Shown: positions 36,819-46,668 of the stretch, piece after piece
Numbering within the stretch: the first letter of the stretch is position 1
Layout: each line of letters opens with the position of its first letter
Assembly: GCF_001854765.1 (NCBI RefSeq)
Contig: NZ_LJJE01000063.1
Location: forward strand, 248,001-312,000
DNA from: Vibrio sonorensis
GTDB lineage: Bacteria; Pseudomonadota; Gammaproteobacteria; Enterobacterales; Vibrionaceae
Length of the DNA: 64,000 nt
Reading direction: 5' to 3'
Translations under genes and position numbers: made by a program
Notes under the pieces: generated by a model
Seen by the model: only the letters and a program-made list of their open reading frames with translations
The model's database searches: none
Told to the model about the DNA's origin: nothing

Positions 36819-37738
36819 TAGCCAAAGAAGTTCGCCCATTGACACCAAACATCTTGTAACCCTAATAAATCACCCTTGGTAAAGGTAACAGATTGGCCGG
36901 GTTTTCCTTGCGCCAATCTGGGTAGATCAATTCTCGCTACACAGCCAATTTTGGGATAGCCACCTATAGTTTGTCGGTCATTCAGCATAATGATTGGGCT
37001 TCCTTCAGGAGTGACTTGGATTGACCCCAGAGCAATGCCTTCACTTAAAATACCGTCGACAGGTGGTTTGATACTGTCGCCTTCAAGGCGATAGCCCATT
37101 CGATTGCTATGCTGGCTTATTACAAACTCAGAACGATAGAATCTTTCCATACTGGCGACACTAAAATCATCTCTTTGATATCCCTCGATGACTCTAAGTT
37201 CAAGGGGTAGGTTGTAGTCTGGTTGGTAGCGAAAAGTGAGTTGTACCGATTTGCTATCTAAACTGTGGGAAGTAAATGGAAGAAGGTCACCACTCTGAAT
37301 TGCTGCACCGGCATTAAAGCCGCCGAGCTTATCCTTAGCGACACTTGACACACTTCCCAGCTGACTCGGTAGGTTAAATCCCCCTCGTATTGCAAGATAA
37401 CTTCGCAGACCGTTTCTGGGTAGGGAAAAGCTTAATACCTGATCTTTGAGCGCTTTAAAACTAGACCAATTGGTGATGGGTTGGCCGTCGAGTGTCGCAT
37501 TGAGATCTCCCCCTGCAATGGCCAATTGACAACTGGCAAGGATTTTAAACTCTGCCTGCCCTAAGGTGATTTCGAGAGAGGGGCAATTGATTTCATTTCC
37601 GAGTAAATGATTGGCCCAACAATAGGCGTAATCATCAACAGGTCCACCTTGAGTAATGCCATACTGGGCCAGACCGTAGCGACCAAAATCTTGAATGAGC
37701 GACAACTGACCGGGTTTTATCACTTTGATTGCGTTCAT
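36815..37738 (-). CDS. pxpC: 5-oxoprolinase subunit PxpC (KipA/AHS2)
   Basis: The 307-residue protein carries the AHS2/KipA signature: QDFGRYGLAQYGITQGGPVDDYAYCWANHLLGN at the N-terminus, LAIRGGFNLP, SNRMGYRLEG and LSEGIALGSIQVTPEGSPIIMLNDRQTIGGYPKIG. With PxpA and PxpB it forms ATP-dependent 5-oxoprolinase, which turns the damage product 5-oxoproline back into glutamate. Its ATG overlaps the pxpB stop by 4 bp. Confidence 0.93.
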   Translation of the reverse strand: MNAIKVIKPGQLSLIQDFGRYGLAQYGITQGGPVDDYAYCWANHLLGNEINCPSLEITLGQAEFKILASCQLAIAGGDLNATLDGQPITNWSSFKALKDQVLSFSLPRNGLRSYLAIRGGFNLPSQLGSVSSVAKDKLGGFNAGAAIQSGDLLPFTSHSLDSKSVQLTFRYQPDYNLPLELRVIEGYQRDDFSVASMERFYRSEFVISQHSNRMGYRLEGDSIKPPVDGILSEGIALGSIQVTPEGSPIIMLNDRQTIGGYPKIGCVARIDLPRLAQGKPGQSVTFTKGDLLGLQDVWCQWANFFGY

Positions 37739-38444
37739 TGGATCACCTCTTGCGGGATTATCCCTCCTAATTTGAGAAACTCCGCTTTGTCGATTGGCAC
37801 AAACTTTACTCGACTACCAACTTCAAATGGAATCATTGGGTCTTTTTGAGGGTCATATAGATCGATGGGACAGTTTCCTATAATGTTCCACCCTCCGGGG
37901 GACTCCGCTGGATAAACGGCCGTGCTAGCATCTGCGATTGCCACACTGCCCTTAGGTACCTTATATCTAGGTTGACTTAAACGCGGGCGTTGCAAATGAG
38001 GCTAACCCCGCTCAAAAATGCAAACCCCGGTGCAAAACCAATCGCAGATACATTGTAGACAGGTTGACTATGAAGTTTGATTACTTCTTCAAGAGTGATG
38101 TCTTGGTCAATGTAGTGCTTCAAGTCGGGCCCTACGGCTTCGTTGTACCAGACTGGTAAATCGATGATCGGTTTTTCAGTCGCCTCGTAAGTCTCTTTGA
38201 CCCCCTGAACAAGAATGGACTCAATAATGGGACAAAGTTCGAAAACAGAGATTCTATGGGGTAGATAGTCGATTAAAATCGTTGAATAAGATGGCGTAAT
38301 GTTCATTAGCCATGGTGCGAGTTCCCCTTGAATCTGTTTGGTTAACGCGCTTATGTTGGCAGACAGTTCGACGCTGACTGGTTCTTCAAAAGAAATGAGT
38401 ATCGAGCACTCGGCGACGGGGTCTATGGTGTATCGATAATTCAT
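37735..38444 (-). CDS. pxpB: 5-oxoprolinase subunit PxpB (KipI/AHS1), interrupted by one frameshift
   Basis: Two frames join at about 37998-38001. Adding one base (CC to CCC on the coding strand) reads GFAPGFAFLSGVSPHLQRPRLSQPRYKVPKGSVAIAD, the AHS1 core, and gives about 236 residues. Upstream, the N-terminal half has VWYNEAVGPDLKHYIDQ and IKLHSQPVYNVSAIGFAPGF. Overlap with both flanking pxp genes (4 bp each) indicates tight coupling. Only the frame break separates it from a normal gene. Confidence 0.88.
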
Positions 38445-39184
38445 ATTGCCTCCAACGCGTTCTTAATTTGCTGGATTACTTCTATTGCTTGTAAATTATC
38501 GCCATGTACACAAATAGTGTCAGCCTGAATAGGGATAAAACAGTTGTCCAGCGTTGCTACTTTTTGATATTTGGCAATCTGTAGCACTTGATTAAGAATT
38601 TCTTCTCTTGTTTCTATAACAGAGCCGCTTAGTGACCGAGGTGCGAGTTTGCCGTCAGATAGGTAACGCCTGTCGGCAAAGGCTTCAAAATAGAGTGGAA
38701 TGTCATAGTCATCGGCAATGTCTAGAAACTTTTCGTTGTCGGCCGTGGCAAGAATCATTAAAGGTACTGAAAATGGGGATACAGCGTTACAAATAGCTGT
38801 GAAGATACGTTCATCATGCATCATGTCGTTGTATAGCGCGCCATGGGGTTTGACGTATTCCATCTTTTGTCCATAGGCAGTGCATAATGCATTTAGCGCC
38901 CCAATTTGATAGGTCAGCATATGTGTGATGCTTTGGCTGTCCATTGGTAGGCTTCTTCTTCCGAAGCCTTGTAAATCAGGGTAACCGGGATGAGCTCCGA
39001 TTTTAACTCCGTGTTTTCCTGCTAACTGGATCGTTGTCGCCATAACGTCGGGATCAGAAGCGTGAAATCCACACGCGATATTGGCCATCTGGATATGAGG
39101 CATTGCAAGATCGTCGGCCCCCATTTTCCAACTCCCAAAACTCTCACCCATATCACAATTGAGACTTATTACCCTATTTTTCAT
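38441..39184 (-). CDS. pxpA: 5-oxoprolinase subunit PxpA (LamB/YcsF family)
   Basis: ATG 39184 is used, with GAGGT nine bases upstream; the reading frame continues 42 bases further to a GTG at 39226 without a site. The 247 residues match LamB/YcsF: SLNCDMGESFGSWKMG, MANIACGFHASDP, GVKIGAHPGYPDLQGFGRR, VKPHGALYN and the late DTICVHGDN. It is the first gene of pxpABC on the minus strand. A palindrome in the promoter region (39319) may be its operator. Confidence 0.93.
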   Translation of the reverse strand: MKNRVISLNCDMGESFGSWKMGADDLAMPHIQMANIACGFHASDPDVMATTIQLAGKHGVKIGAHPGYPDLQGFGRRSLPMDSQSITHMLTYQIGALNALCTAYGQKMEYVKPHGALYNDMMHDERIFTAICNAVSPFSVPLMILATADNEKFLDIADDYDIPLYFEAFADRRYLSDGKLAPRSLSGSVIETREEILNQVLQIAKYQKVATLDNCFIPIQADTICVHGDNLQAIEVIQQIKNALEAI

Positions 39185-39318
39185 CGATTTAGCTACCTCG
39201 ACAGTGCGTTGGACTTTTGCTTCCACCCTTTTGCGGCAATAAGGGTGATCCGATTCATTGTTTAAAGCACAATTCAGACCGGTGCGCTCGAATTCATATA
39301 TATTATTGTCCGCTAATG

Positions 39319-39334
39319 ATTACATAAGTGTAAT
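39319..39334. promoter_or_regulatory. 16-bp inverted repeat in the 338-bp gap between pxpA and the GGDEF gene
   Basis: ATTACA-TAAG-TGTAAT is a perfect inverted repeat 135 bp before pxpA and 189 bp before the divergent GGDEF gene. The size suits a small dimeric repressor. No regulator gene is adjacent. I see no ORF in 39185-39522. Confidence 0.35.
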
Positions 39335-39522
39335 GGATGGCTCAGTTTGGGATTTGAGCTCGGTTTTACCTTATATATACATCGCTAGATAAGTTAAGAA
39401 TCGCATTAACTTTCAAGGTTCTAAACTGTTTGTCTTCCAATTTGAGAGGTAGGCATCAGTAGTAAGCAGCAAGTGGAAAACGATGTGACTATGCTCCTTT
39501 GCCAACTGGTTTTTAAATACAT

Positions 39523-41490
39523 ATGAAGTTTATCAATGGCCTTTCGTTAAGAAGTAAACTGATCCTGCCAATTACTCTCTTTATCGCTCTTATCTTCATT
39601 TTTTCCCAAGGTTATGGGTTGATGATGTCGTTTGAACGTGAAAGAGAAAATATGATCAGTAAAGTGAGGTTACTTTCCGAGGGTATCGCTTTCAATCTTC
39701 ACACCGCACTGCTGTTTAACGATAGCTTAAACGCTACCGATGTGCTCAGTTCTTTTTCGGCTGATAGCCAAGTGTTGCGAGTTAAGTTGTATACCGAAGA
39801 CAAGCAGTTGTTTGCCATGTATGAAAGGGAAGGGACGTCAGCTCCTGTTCCTACAGAACGGCAGAGAAATGAGATCCACCAAAAGGGTTTCTCGGTAGGC
39901 GACAACTACATCTACATGAAGGTTCCGATTGCGATAGATAACAATCATATCGCCCACCTGAGAGTCATCATATCATCGCAATCACTGGACATGATCTATC
40001 AAAAGTCCGTGACGAACAGTATGTTGTTTTTAGCGCTGTTACTATTGGCGTCTTTCATCCTCTACTACACGGTAGACAAGTTTATTATTGGTCCCGTTGA
40101 TGCACTGAATCAGCAAATACGGTCCTTTATGGACAACAAAGAATCCAGTCGTTCAATTTTGCCTGTTGCTAACGATGAAATTGGCGATTTAGTCGAAGCG
40201 TACAATGCGCTTTTTCTTCGTCTTGATCGGAGAGAGAAACAAGTTACTCATACTATGGAGAGGCTGGAAGAAGAGAAGTCGTTCGTCAATGAAGTTGTAG
40301 AATCCGTCAATCATGCTTTGATTGTTGTTGACCACCGTGGACAGATCGTTCATGCCAATGCTGCCAGTTGCGATATGTTTAGATGTACGCGAGGATTTCT
40401 ATCAAAGTCGAATATACTCAGCCTATTTGGAAAGGCTGATACCTTTGCTATCGAAGAAGCGCTTTTTTGCGGTGAAGAACTTCACCAACTAAACATCAAA
40501 ACTACGGATCTGTTTGGTCAACACCAGCAGCTCAATATTAATTCAACCAAACTCACCAAGGCCAACCAAGTTCTCTTTATTATTGAGGATATTACCGAAA
40601 CTGAAGCCGCATTGGCTCAACAGCGATTGGCAGCTGGCGTATTTGAAAATGCCCACGACGGATTAATGGTCATTAATGCGCAAGGTTTAATCACCATGAT
40701 TAACCCAGCGGTTACAGAGTTGCTGGGTTATCAAGCGGACTTTTTGATCAACCGAAGCCCAGTAGAGGTACTAGAATGGCAACAGTTCGTTTCGCTAATG
40801 CCAAAGATAGTCGAATCAGTGAATGAGTTTGGTCAGTGGCAGGGGGAAATTTGGGAGAAGCATAAAAACGGTCATCTGGTTCCTATGTTTGTAAAGGTTA
40901 GTAAGATTACCAGCAAGGATTTCGCCGGTGGAGATGACCTAGTCTTTATTTTATCAGACCTATCTAACCTGAAAGAGATGGAGAGGTTGGAGTACTTAGC
41001 GCATCACGACTCCCTAACTGGATTAGCAAACAGAGCTAAGCTCTGTCGCGTACTGGATGAAAATCTCAAGTTAGACTCAGCAAATCGCCTAGCGTTACTT
41101 TATATAGACCTTGATGGATTTAAAAATATAAACGATAGCTATGGACACGACGCGGGGGACGAAGTTTTAAAACAGGTTAGCTTAAGGTTAATAGAAAATG
41201 TTGCTAGCCAAGATCTAGTTGCGAGGCTGTCTGGCGACGAGTTTGTTATCTTGCTAAACAATGCAGAACGCGAGCAGGTAATGCGTTTATCATCTTCTTT
41301 GGTTAAGCAGATCAAACAACCGATAAAGTATAAAGAACGGTGTGTTACAGTGAGTGCTAGTATAGGAACACATTGCAGTATCGGACAAAAGGACAGTTTA
41401 GACGAAGTGCTTAAGGCGGCGGATACTGCTATGTATAAAGCCAAAAATAGCGGGAAAGGTCGCTTTGTTATGTGTGATGAACCGTCTTAG
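39523..41490 (+). CDS. membrane-bound PAS-GGDEF diguanylate cyclase
   Basis: This 655-residue protein has TM1 near residues 13-33, a periplasmic region to about 165, TM2 near 168-188, and a HAMP-like segment (FIIGPVDALNQQIRSFM...NDEIGDLVEAYNALFLRLDRRE). Two PAS-like domains follow (about 255-360 and 370-485). The GGDEF domain reads SGDEF in ARLSGDEFVILL, which keeps catalytic potential, and YIDLDGFKNINDSYGHDAGDEVL. The residues five before it lack RxxD, so product feedback is probably absent. It makes cyclic di-GMP; the signal is unknown. Confidence 0.9.
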   Translation: MKFINGLSLRSKLILPITLFIALIFIFSQGYGLMMSFERERENMISKVRLLSEGIAFNLHTALLFNDSLNATDVLSSFSADSQVLRVKLYTEDKQLFAMYEREGTSAPVPTERQRNEIHQKGFSVGDNYIYMKVPIAIDNNHIAHLRVIISSQSLDMIYQKSVTNSMLFLALLLLASFILYYTVDKFIIGPVDALNQQIRSFMDNKESSRSILPVANDEIGDLVEAYNALFLRLDRREKQVTHTMERLEEEKSFVNEVVESVNHALIVVDHRGQIVHANAASCDMFRCTRGFLSKSNILSLFGKADTFAIEEALFCGEELHQLNIKTTDLFGQHQQLNINSTKLTKANQVLFIIEDITETEAALAQQRLAAGVFENAHDGLMVINAQGLITMINPAVTELLGYQADFLINRSPVEVLEWQQFVSLMPKIVESVNEFGQWQGEIWEKHKNGHLVPMFVKVSKITSKDFAGGDDLVFILSDLSNLKEMERLEYLAHHDSLTGLANRAKLCRVLDENLKLDSANRLALLYIDLDGFKNINDSYGHDAGDEVLKQVSLRLIENVASQDLVARLSGDEFVILLNNAEREQVMRLSSSLVKQIKQPIKYKERCVTVSASIGTHCSIGQKDSLDEVLKAADTAMYKAKNSGKGRFVMCDEPS

Positions 41491-41562
41491 GTGTTCGGTT
41501 TTACTGCAGTTGGTGTAGTATTATAAGTATCTAATTATTTGTTAAAACAAGTTAGGTAGCTT

Positions 41563-42576
41563 ATGAGGATTCTGGTAACAGGTGGATTAGGTTATATAGG
41601 TAGCCACACATGTATTCAAATGATTGAAGCTGGCTATCACCCCATTATTCTAGATAACCTATGTAACAGTAAATCGTCAGTTTTAGACCGTATTAAAGAA
41701 GTGTCTGGACATCGACCTCTCTTTATAGAAGGCGATGTTAGAGATAAACGAGTGCTTGTTGATATTTTCCAACAGCAAAATATCGATGCAGTGATTCACT
41801 TTGCCGGTTTGAAGGCGGTTGGTGAATCGGTCGAGCTACCACTTCGCTACTATGATAACAACGTTAACGGTACTCTAGTATTGGTAAGTGCTATGCAGGA
41901 AGTAGGTGTGAAAACACTTGTGTTTAGCTCTTCTGCAACGGTTTATGGCGATCCGGCGAGTGTACCGATTACAGAAGATTTTCCGACTAGTGCTACAAAC
42001 CCCTATGGCCGAAGCAAGCTTATGGTTGAAGAGTGCTTAACGGATTTTCAAAAGGCGAATCCAGAATGGAGTATTACGCTTCTTCGCTACTTTAATCCGG
42101 TGGGTTCTCATCCAAGTGGCCGACTTGGTGAAGATCCGCTGGGTATTCCGAACAATTTAATGCCTTTTGTTAGTCAAGTGGCCATTGGGCGACGCGAGTT
42201 CCTTTCCGTTTTTGGCGATGACTACGAGACAAAAGACGGTACGGGTGTAAGAGATTATATCCACGTTTTAGATTTGAGTGATGGTCACATCGCGGCACTT
42301 AAGCACCTAGGTAAAAAATCAGGTCTGCACACGTACAACCTTGGCACGGGTAATGGTTATAGCGTGTTAGAAATGGTCAATGCGTTTGAGCAGGCATCTG
42401 GAAGGGAAGTACCCTACAAAATCGTTGAGAGACGTAGTGGTGATATTGCTGAATGTTGGGCAGATCCGAGCAAAGCAGAGAAAGACCTCGATTGGAAAGC
42501 GACGAGAAATTTGCAATCAATGACTGCAGACTCTTGGCGATGGCAGTCGAACAATCCTGACGGTTATCCAGATTAA
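41563..42576 (+). CDS. galE: UDP-glucose 4-epimerase
   Basis: The 337-residue SDR-fold enzyme shows TGGLGYIGSHT (NAD-binding), FAGLKAVGESVE, SSSATVYGDP with the catalytic Ser, the YGRSK Tyr-Lys pair, and RYFNPVGSHPSGRLGEDPLGIPNNLMP typical of GalE. It interconverts UDP-glucose and UDP-galactose for surface glycans and galactose use. It has its own bidirectional terminator and no other gal genes beside it. Confidence 0.96.
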   Translation: MRILVTGGLGYIGSHTCIQMIEAGYHPIILDNLCNSKSSVLDRIKEVSGHRPLFIEGDVRDKRVLVDIFQQQNIDAVIHFAGLKAVGESVELPLRYYDNNVNGTLVLVSAMQEVGVKTLVFSSSATVYGDPASVPITEDFPTSATNPYGRSKLMVEECLTDFQKANPEWSITLLRYFNPVGSHPSGRLGEDPLGIPNNLMPFVSQVAIGRREFLSVFGDDYETKDGTGVRDYIHVLDLSDGHIAALKHLGKKSGLHTYNLGTGNGYSVLEMVNAFEQASGREVPYKIVERRSGDIAECWADPSKAEKDLDWKATRNLQSMTADSWRWQSNNPDGYPD

Positions 42577-42577
42577 A

Positions 42578-42604
42578 ACAAAGCCACCGTTTAGGTGGCT
42601 TTGT
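42578..42604. terminator. bidirectional terminator between galE and the nap operon
   Basis: ACAAAGCCACC / GGTGGCTTTGT is a perfect 11-bp stem with loop GTTTA. A T stretch follows on the minus strand and a shorter one on the plus strand. It ends both galE and the nap transcript. Confidence 0.85.
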
Positions 42605-42608
42605 TGTG

Positions 42609-42743
42609 TTATAGCTCTTTGTCTTTGCCCAGAGCCAATATCCAAATGGAAAAGGCAGCTACCGCGGCAAAACCACCCAAAATTATCAGGGGCATTGCGC
42701 TATAGCCTAATACGTGCCAGATTACGGATTCGAATGTACTCAT
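42609..42743 (-). CDS. tiny single-helix membrane protein of the nap cluster (TIGR02808-like)
   Basis: Translating the minus strand from ATG 42743 gives 44 residues. It opens MSTFESVIWHVLGYSAMP, is followed by one hydrophobic helix rich in Gly/Ala/Ile/Trp, and ends GKDKEL. It lies eight bases after napC and five before the shared terminator, so it is the last gene of the nap operon. It matches my knowledge of the TIGR02808 family of short membrane proteins placed near nap genes in Vibrio and Photobacterium. Function unknown; it may assist NapC or quinol oxidation. Confidence 0.75.
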   Translation of the reverse strand: MSTFESVIWHVLGYSAMPLIILGGFAAVAAFSIWILALGKDKEL

Positions 42744-42751
42744 AGTTGTCC

Positions 42752-43324
42752 TTACCAGCCTTCAACGCCATGCATGTCGGGAAGTTTGTGTGCGATGCCC
42801 TTATGGCAGTCAACACAAGTTTTTTCGCCACTGGCCAATGCCGTCGAGTGCTGTTTGGCACTGCGAGGGCCCTGTTCGGAGAAATCCATAAACTCGAACT
42901 CATGGCAATTGCGACATTCTAAGGAGTCATTGGCTTTTAATCGAGACCACTCCCTTTCAGCCAAATATCCTCTGCGAGCATTAAATTTCTCTTCGGTATC
43001 AATGGTTCCGACAAAATGGGCGAATAGTTCTTTCGAAGCTTGGACTTTGCGAACGATTTTATCTGTCCACTCATGTGGAACGTGACAATCAGAACAGATA
43101 GCCCTTACACCTGAGCGGTTGGAGTAGTGAATGGTTTCTTGGATTTCTGCCACTATTGGAGCGTGACAACCAGAGCAGAACTCTTCGCTGTTAGTCGCTT
43201 CCATACCAGTGTTAAAGGCGCCCCAGAAAATGAGGCCGCCAGCAAAACCCATGAACAAAACCACACCAACCGACGCCTTACTAGGTGTGGTTAGTCGTCG
43301 CCAAAACGCTTTAATTAATTTCAT
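42752..43324 (-). CDS. napC: tetrahaem quinol dehydrogenase NapC
   Basis: The 190-residue NapC/NirT cytochrome has an N-terminal membrane anchor (ASVGVVLFMGFAGGLIFWGAF) and four CxxCH haem sites: CSGCH, CSDCH, CRNCH and CVDCH. It carries electrons from membrane quinol to NapAB in the periplasm. It sits downstream of napB with a 32-bp gap and just ahead of the 44-residue membrane protein. Confidence 0.96.
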   Translation of the reverse strand: MKLIKAFWRRLTTPSKASVGVVLFMGFAGGLIFWGAFNTGMEATNSEEFCSGCHAPIVAEIQETIHYSNRSGVRAICSDCHVPHEWTDKIVRKVQASKELFAHFVGTIDTEEKFNARRGYLAEREWSRLKANDSLECRNCHEFEFMDFSEQGPRSAKQHSTALASGEKTCVDCHKGIAHKLPDMHGVEGW

Positions 43325-43356
43325 AAATAGCCTCTAATCAATTGGTTTGGCTATTG

Positions 43357-43812
43357 CTAGCGTAGTGAGTCAACAGGTGTGAACTCATTTTCTACCAGTG
43401 GCTTAGCATTGGCTTGTGGTACGTGGCATTGCAAACAGAAGTAGCGACGAGGTGATACGTCAGCTAGTACCGCATCTTCGCGGTTAACATAGTGAGTAAC
43501 ACTCACCTTTGTTGCACCCATCTCCTTTGCATTTTTCCAGCTATGACAAGCCAAGCACTTATTGGCGTTAAGGGTTACTTCATAACCCCTAATACTATGA
43601 GGTACCAGTGGAGGCTGATATACGTACTCACTCTCTAACACCTGATCTTTTGGATACTTTTTAAAGTCATCTGCTGGTCGGGTATCTTCAAGTTCGCTCA
43701 TACCTCTGAGTGATTGCAAACCACCAATACCACCGGGGTTATCAATTTCTGCATGAACCAAACCGGTCGTAAAAGCACCGATTGACAGCAGGACAAATAG
43801 TAATTTTTTCAT
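43357..43812 (-). CDS. napB: periplasmic nitrate reductase dihaem cytochrome subunit NapB
   Basis: The 151-residue protein has a signal peptide (KKLLFVLLSIGAFTTGLVHA), then QSLRGMSELEDTRPADDFKKYP and IPHSIRGYEVTLNANKCLACHSW-like core with two CxxCH haem sites, CLACH and CLQCH. It passes electrons from NapC to NapA. The order napA-napB-napC is as in other Vibrio. Confidence 0.95.
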   Translation of the reverse strand: MKKLLFVLLSIGAFTTGLVHAEIDNPGGIGGLQSLRGMSELEDTRPADDFKKYPKDQVLESEYVYQPPLVPHSIRGYEVTLNANKCLACHSWKNAKEMGATKVSVTHYVNREDAVLADVSPRRYFCLQCHVPQANAKPLVENEFTPVDSLR

Positions 43813-43874
43813 CTAGAATTCTCCGCCTAAAGGCTAAAGTCTTTAGGGAAGGCAAAACCTCCCCATCAATCGTG

Positions 43875-46363
43875 TTATGCAACTTTAGTGATTTTTACAG
43901 GACACTTCTTAAAGTCCGTCTGCTTTGACAGCGGGTCGGTGGCATCCAAGATCAGCTTGTTGATCAAAATACGAGCGTCAAAGAATGGTACAAATACCAG
44001 TCCTTTAGGCGGACGGTTCCGACCTCGGGTTTCAACCCTAACTCTGATTTCACCGCGCTTGTTCGCTATCAACACCTCTTCACCACGGCGTACATTTCGA
44101 GCTTTAGCATCTGCTGGATGCATGTAGCAGACGGCATCGGGAACGGCTTTGTAAAGCTCGGGAACTCGACGTGTCATGGTTCCGGTATGCCAGTGTTCCA
44201 GTACTCGACCAGTACATAGCCACATATCAAACTCCGCATCAGGTGCCTCTGGTGGCGCTTCGTAAGGTGCAGAAATGATCAGAGCTTTGCCATCGGGTTT
44301 TCCGTAGAATTCAAAGCCTTTACCCGGTGTGACATATGGATCAGAGCCTTCGCGATAGCGCCACAAGGTTTCTTCGCCATTCACAACAGGCCAACGAAGA
44401 CCGCGGTTTTGGTGATAGGTATCATAAGGGGCTAGATCGTGTGCTTTGCCACGCCCAAACGTCGCGTACTCTTCAAAAAGCCCTTTTTGCACGTAAAAGC
44501 CAAAGTGATGCGCATCATCATTGAGCTCTTTTGCCTCTTCTACAGGGAACTTGTCGACCACTCCGTTTTTGAAAAGTACGTCAAACATAGTTTTACCGCG
44601 GTATTCTGGCTTTTGCGCCAGAAGTTCTTCAGGCCATACTTCTTCAATTTTGAAACGTTTAGAAAACTCTAAAACTTGCCAAAAATCAGACTTAGACTCG
44701 CCAACGGTTTCCACTTGCTGGTACCAAGCTTGAGTACGTCTTTCGGCATTGCCGTACGCACCTTCTTTTTCAATCCACATCGCGGTAGGCAGAATTAGGT
44801 CCGCTGCCTGAGCTGTTGCTGTTGGGTATGGGTCGGATACGACAATAAAGTTTTCAGGGTTGCGATAACCAGGCAGACGTTCACCGTTGATGTTTGGTCC
44901 TGCCTGCATGTTGTTATTACATTGAACCCAGTAGGCGTTGAGTTTACCGTCTTTGAGCATTCGATCTTGCAAAACCGCGTGATAGCCCGGTTTAGGAGGG
45001 ATGGTGCCCTCCGGTAACTGCCAGATTTTTTCACTGATCTCACGGTGTTTCGGATTGGCAACGACCATATCGGCTGGAAGTCGGTGTGCAAAGGTTCCCA
45101 CTTCTCGAGCCGTTCCACATGCGGAAGGTTGCCCTGTCAAAGAAAATGGGCTGTTTCCTGGTGTGGCAATTTTACCGGTAAGCAAATGCAGGTTATATAT
45201 TAAGCTGTTTAACCAAACACCACGGGTGTGCTGGTTGGCTCCCATTGTCCATAGAGACATCACTTTTGTATTTGGGTCGGCGTATTGCTTGGCGAGTTCC
45301 AATAGTTTTTCTTCGGAAACACCTGACATTTCGGACGCTTTTTCTAATGTATATGGAGCGACTGAGGCTTTGTATTGTTCAAAGTCTATTGAAGAAAGTT
45401 TACCTGAATTAGGGTTCTTCGCTTTCATTTGAATAGGATCGTCGTCGCGTAGCCCGTAACCAATGTCAGTAGCGGTTTGCTTAAAGTTGGTGTGCTTATT
45501 GACGAAATCCCAGTTAACGGCATCGTTATTGATGATGTAGTTTGCAATGTAGTTGGCGATGGCTAAGTCAGACTGAGGTTCAAAAATGTAGCTTGATCTG
45601 CCAATTCAAAAGAACGATGGTAGTAGGTCGATAGAACGTTGACTTTTACATGTGGATGGCTCAGACGACGGTCAGTGATACGAGTCCAGAGAACAGGGTG
45701 CATTTCAGCCATATTGGCGCCCCAAAGAACAAAACTGTCGGCGTTTTCAAAGTCGTCGTAACAGCCCATAGGTTCATCAATACCGAATGTACGCATGAAC
45801 GCGCCAACGGCCGAAGCCATACAGTGACGAGCATTAGGGTCGATATTGTTTGAACGGAAGCCCGCTTTCATCATCTTGGCAGCAGCATAGCCTTCCATTA
45901 CAGTCCATTGACCAGAGCCAAACATACCGATCCCACTTGGACCTCTATTTTTTAACGCTTCTTTCCACTTTTCTGCCATAGTGTCGAAAGCAACATCCCA
46001 AGAAACTGGGGCAAAATCTCCATCTTTGTGGTATTTACCGTCTTTCATTCTTAGCAAGGGTTGCGTAATGCGGTCTTTGCCGTACATGATCTTAGAAAGG
46101 AAGTATCCTTTAATGCAGTTTAAACCCTTGTTAACCGGTGACTCAGGGTCACCCTGTGTCGCCACGACTTTGCCGTTTTGCGTGCCAACCAAAACCGAAC
46201 AACCAGTACCACAGAAGCGACAGGGTGCTTTATCCCAATGGATAGCAGTCTGATCTGAACTAGCAATTAAGTTGGTTGCGGTTGCTGGTAGTGTGATACC
46301 TGCAACTGCAGCGGCGGATGCAGCAGCGTTTGCCTTAACAAACGCTCGTCTTGTCATTTTCAT
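43875..46363 (-). CDS. napA: periplasmic nitrate reductase catalytic subunit NapA, interrupted by one frameshift
   Basis: Two frames join at 45588-45592. One added T (GCTAC to GCTTAC on the coding strand) restores [18 protein letters not shown] and about 829 residues, the usual NapA size. The N-terminus has a Tat signal, [20 protein letters not shown]. The Fe-S motif [13 protein letters not shown]...GLNCIKGYF follows, then the Mo-binding Cys in [10 protein letters not shown] near residue 150. The bis-MGD domains run to the C-terminus. NapA reduces nitrate to nitrite. Its ATG overlaps the napD stop. Confidence 0.93.
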
Positions 46364-46668
46364 ACTTCATCCTCGGTATGGGAATGTTTCGTTCCAGTGT
46401 TATTGTTCTGTTCATCGTTAAGGTCGGTTTCGATTTGGTGATAGACCAATACCGTACTCAACACGTTGGGAAAATCGTTAATGGCATCTATTGTGTCGGT
46501 GACGAAACCTTGGTTTTCAGTTTCTAGCACAACTACAAGCTTGCCATCGGGACTTTCACCGTAGATTTCAGTGCCTGATAACTGCAAAATTTTAGCTTTG
46601 GTGTCTGATAATTGTGACGGTGTCACATGTACAACTAGGCTAGAAATATGTACTTCATTCAGAGACAT
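46360..46668 (-). CDS. napD: NapA-specific Tat chaperone NapD
   Basis: The start is placed at ATG 46668, with GAG seven bases upstream (an alternative ATG at 46692 lies within napF). The 102 residues carry [13 protein letters not shown], the [19 protein letters not shown] strand and [12 protein letters not shown] typical of NapD. It binds the NapA signal peptide and holds back export until cofactor loading. Its end overlaps napA by 4 bp. Confidence 0.92.
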   Translation of the reverse strand: MSLNEVHISSLVVHVTPSQLSDTKAKILQLSGTEIYGESPDGKLVVVLETENQGFVTDTIDAINDFPNVLSTVLVYHQIETDLNDEQNNNTGTKHSHTEDEV

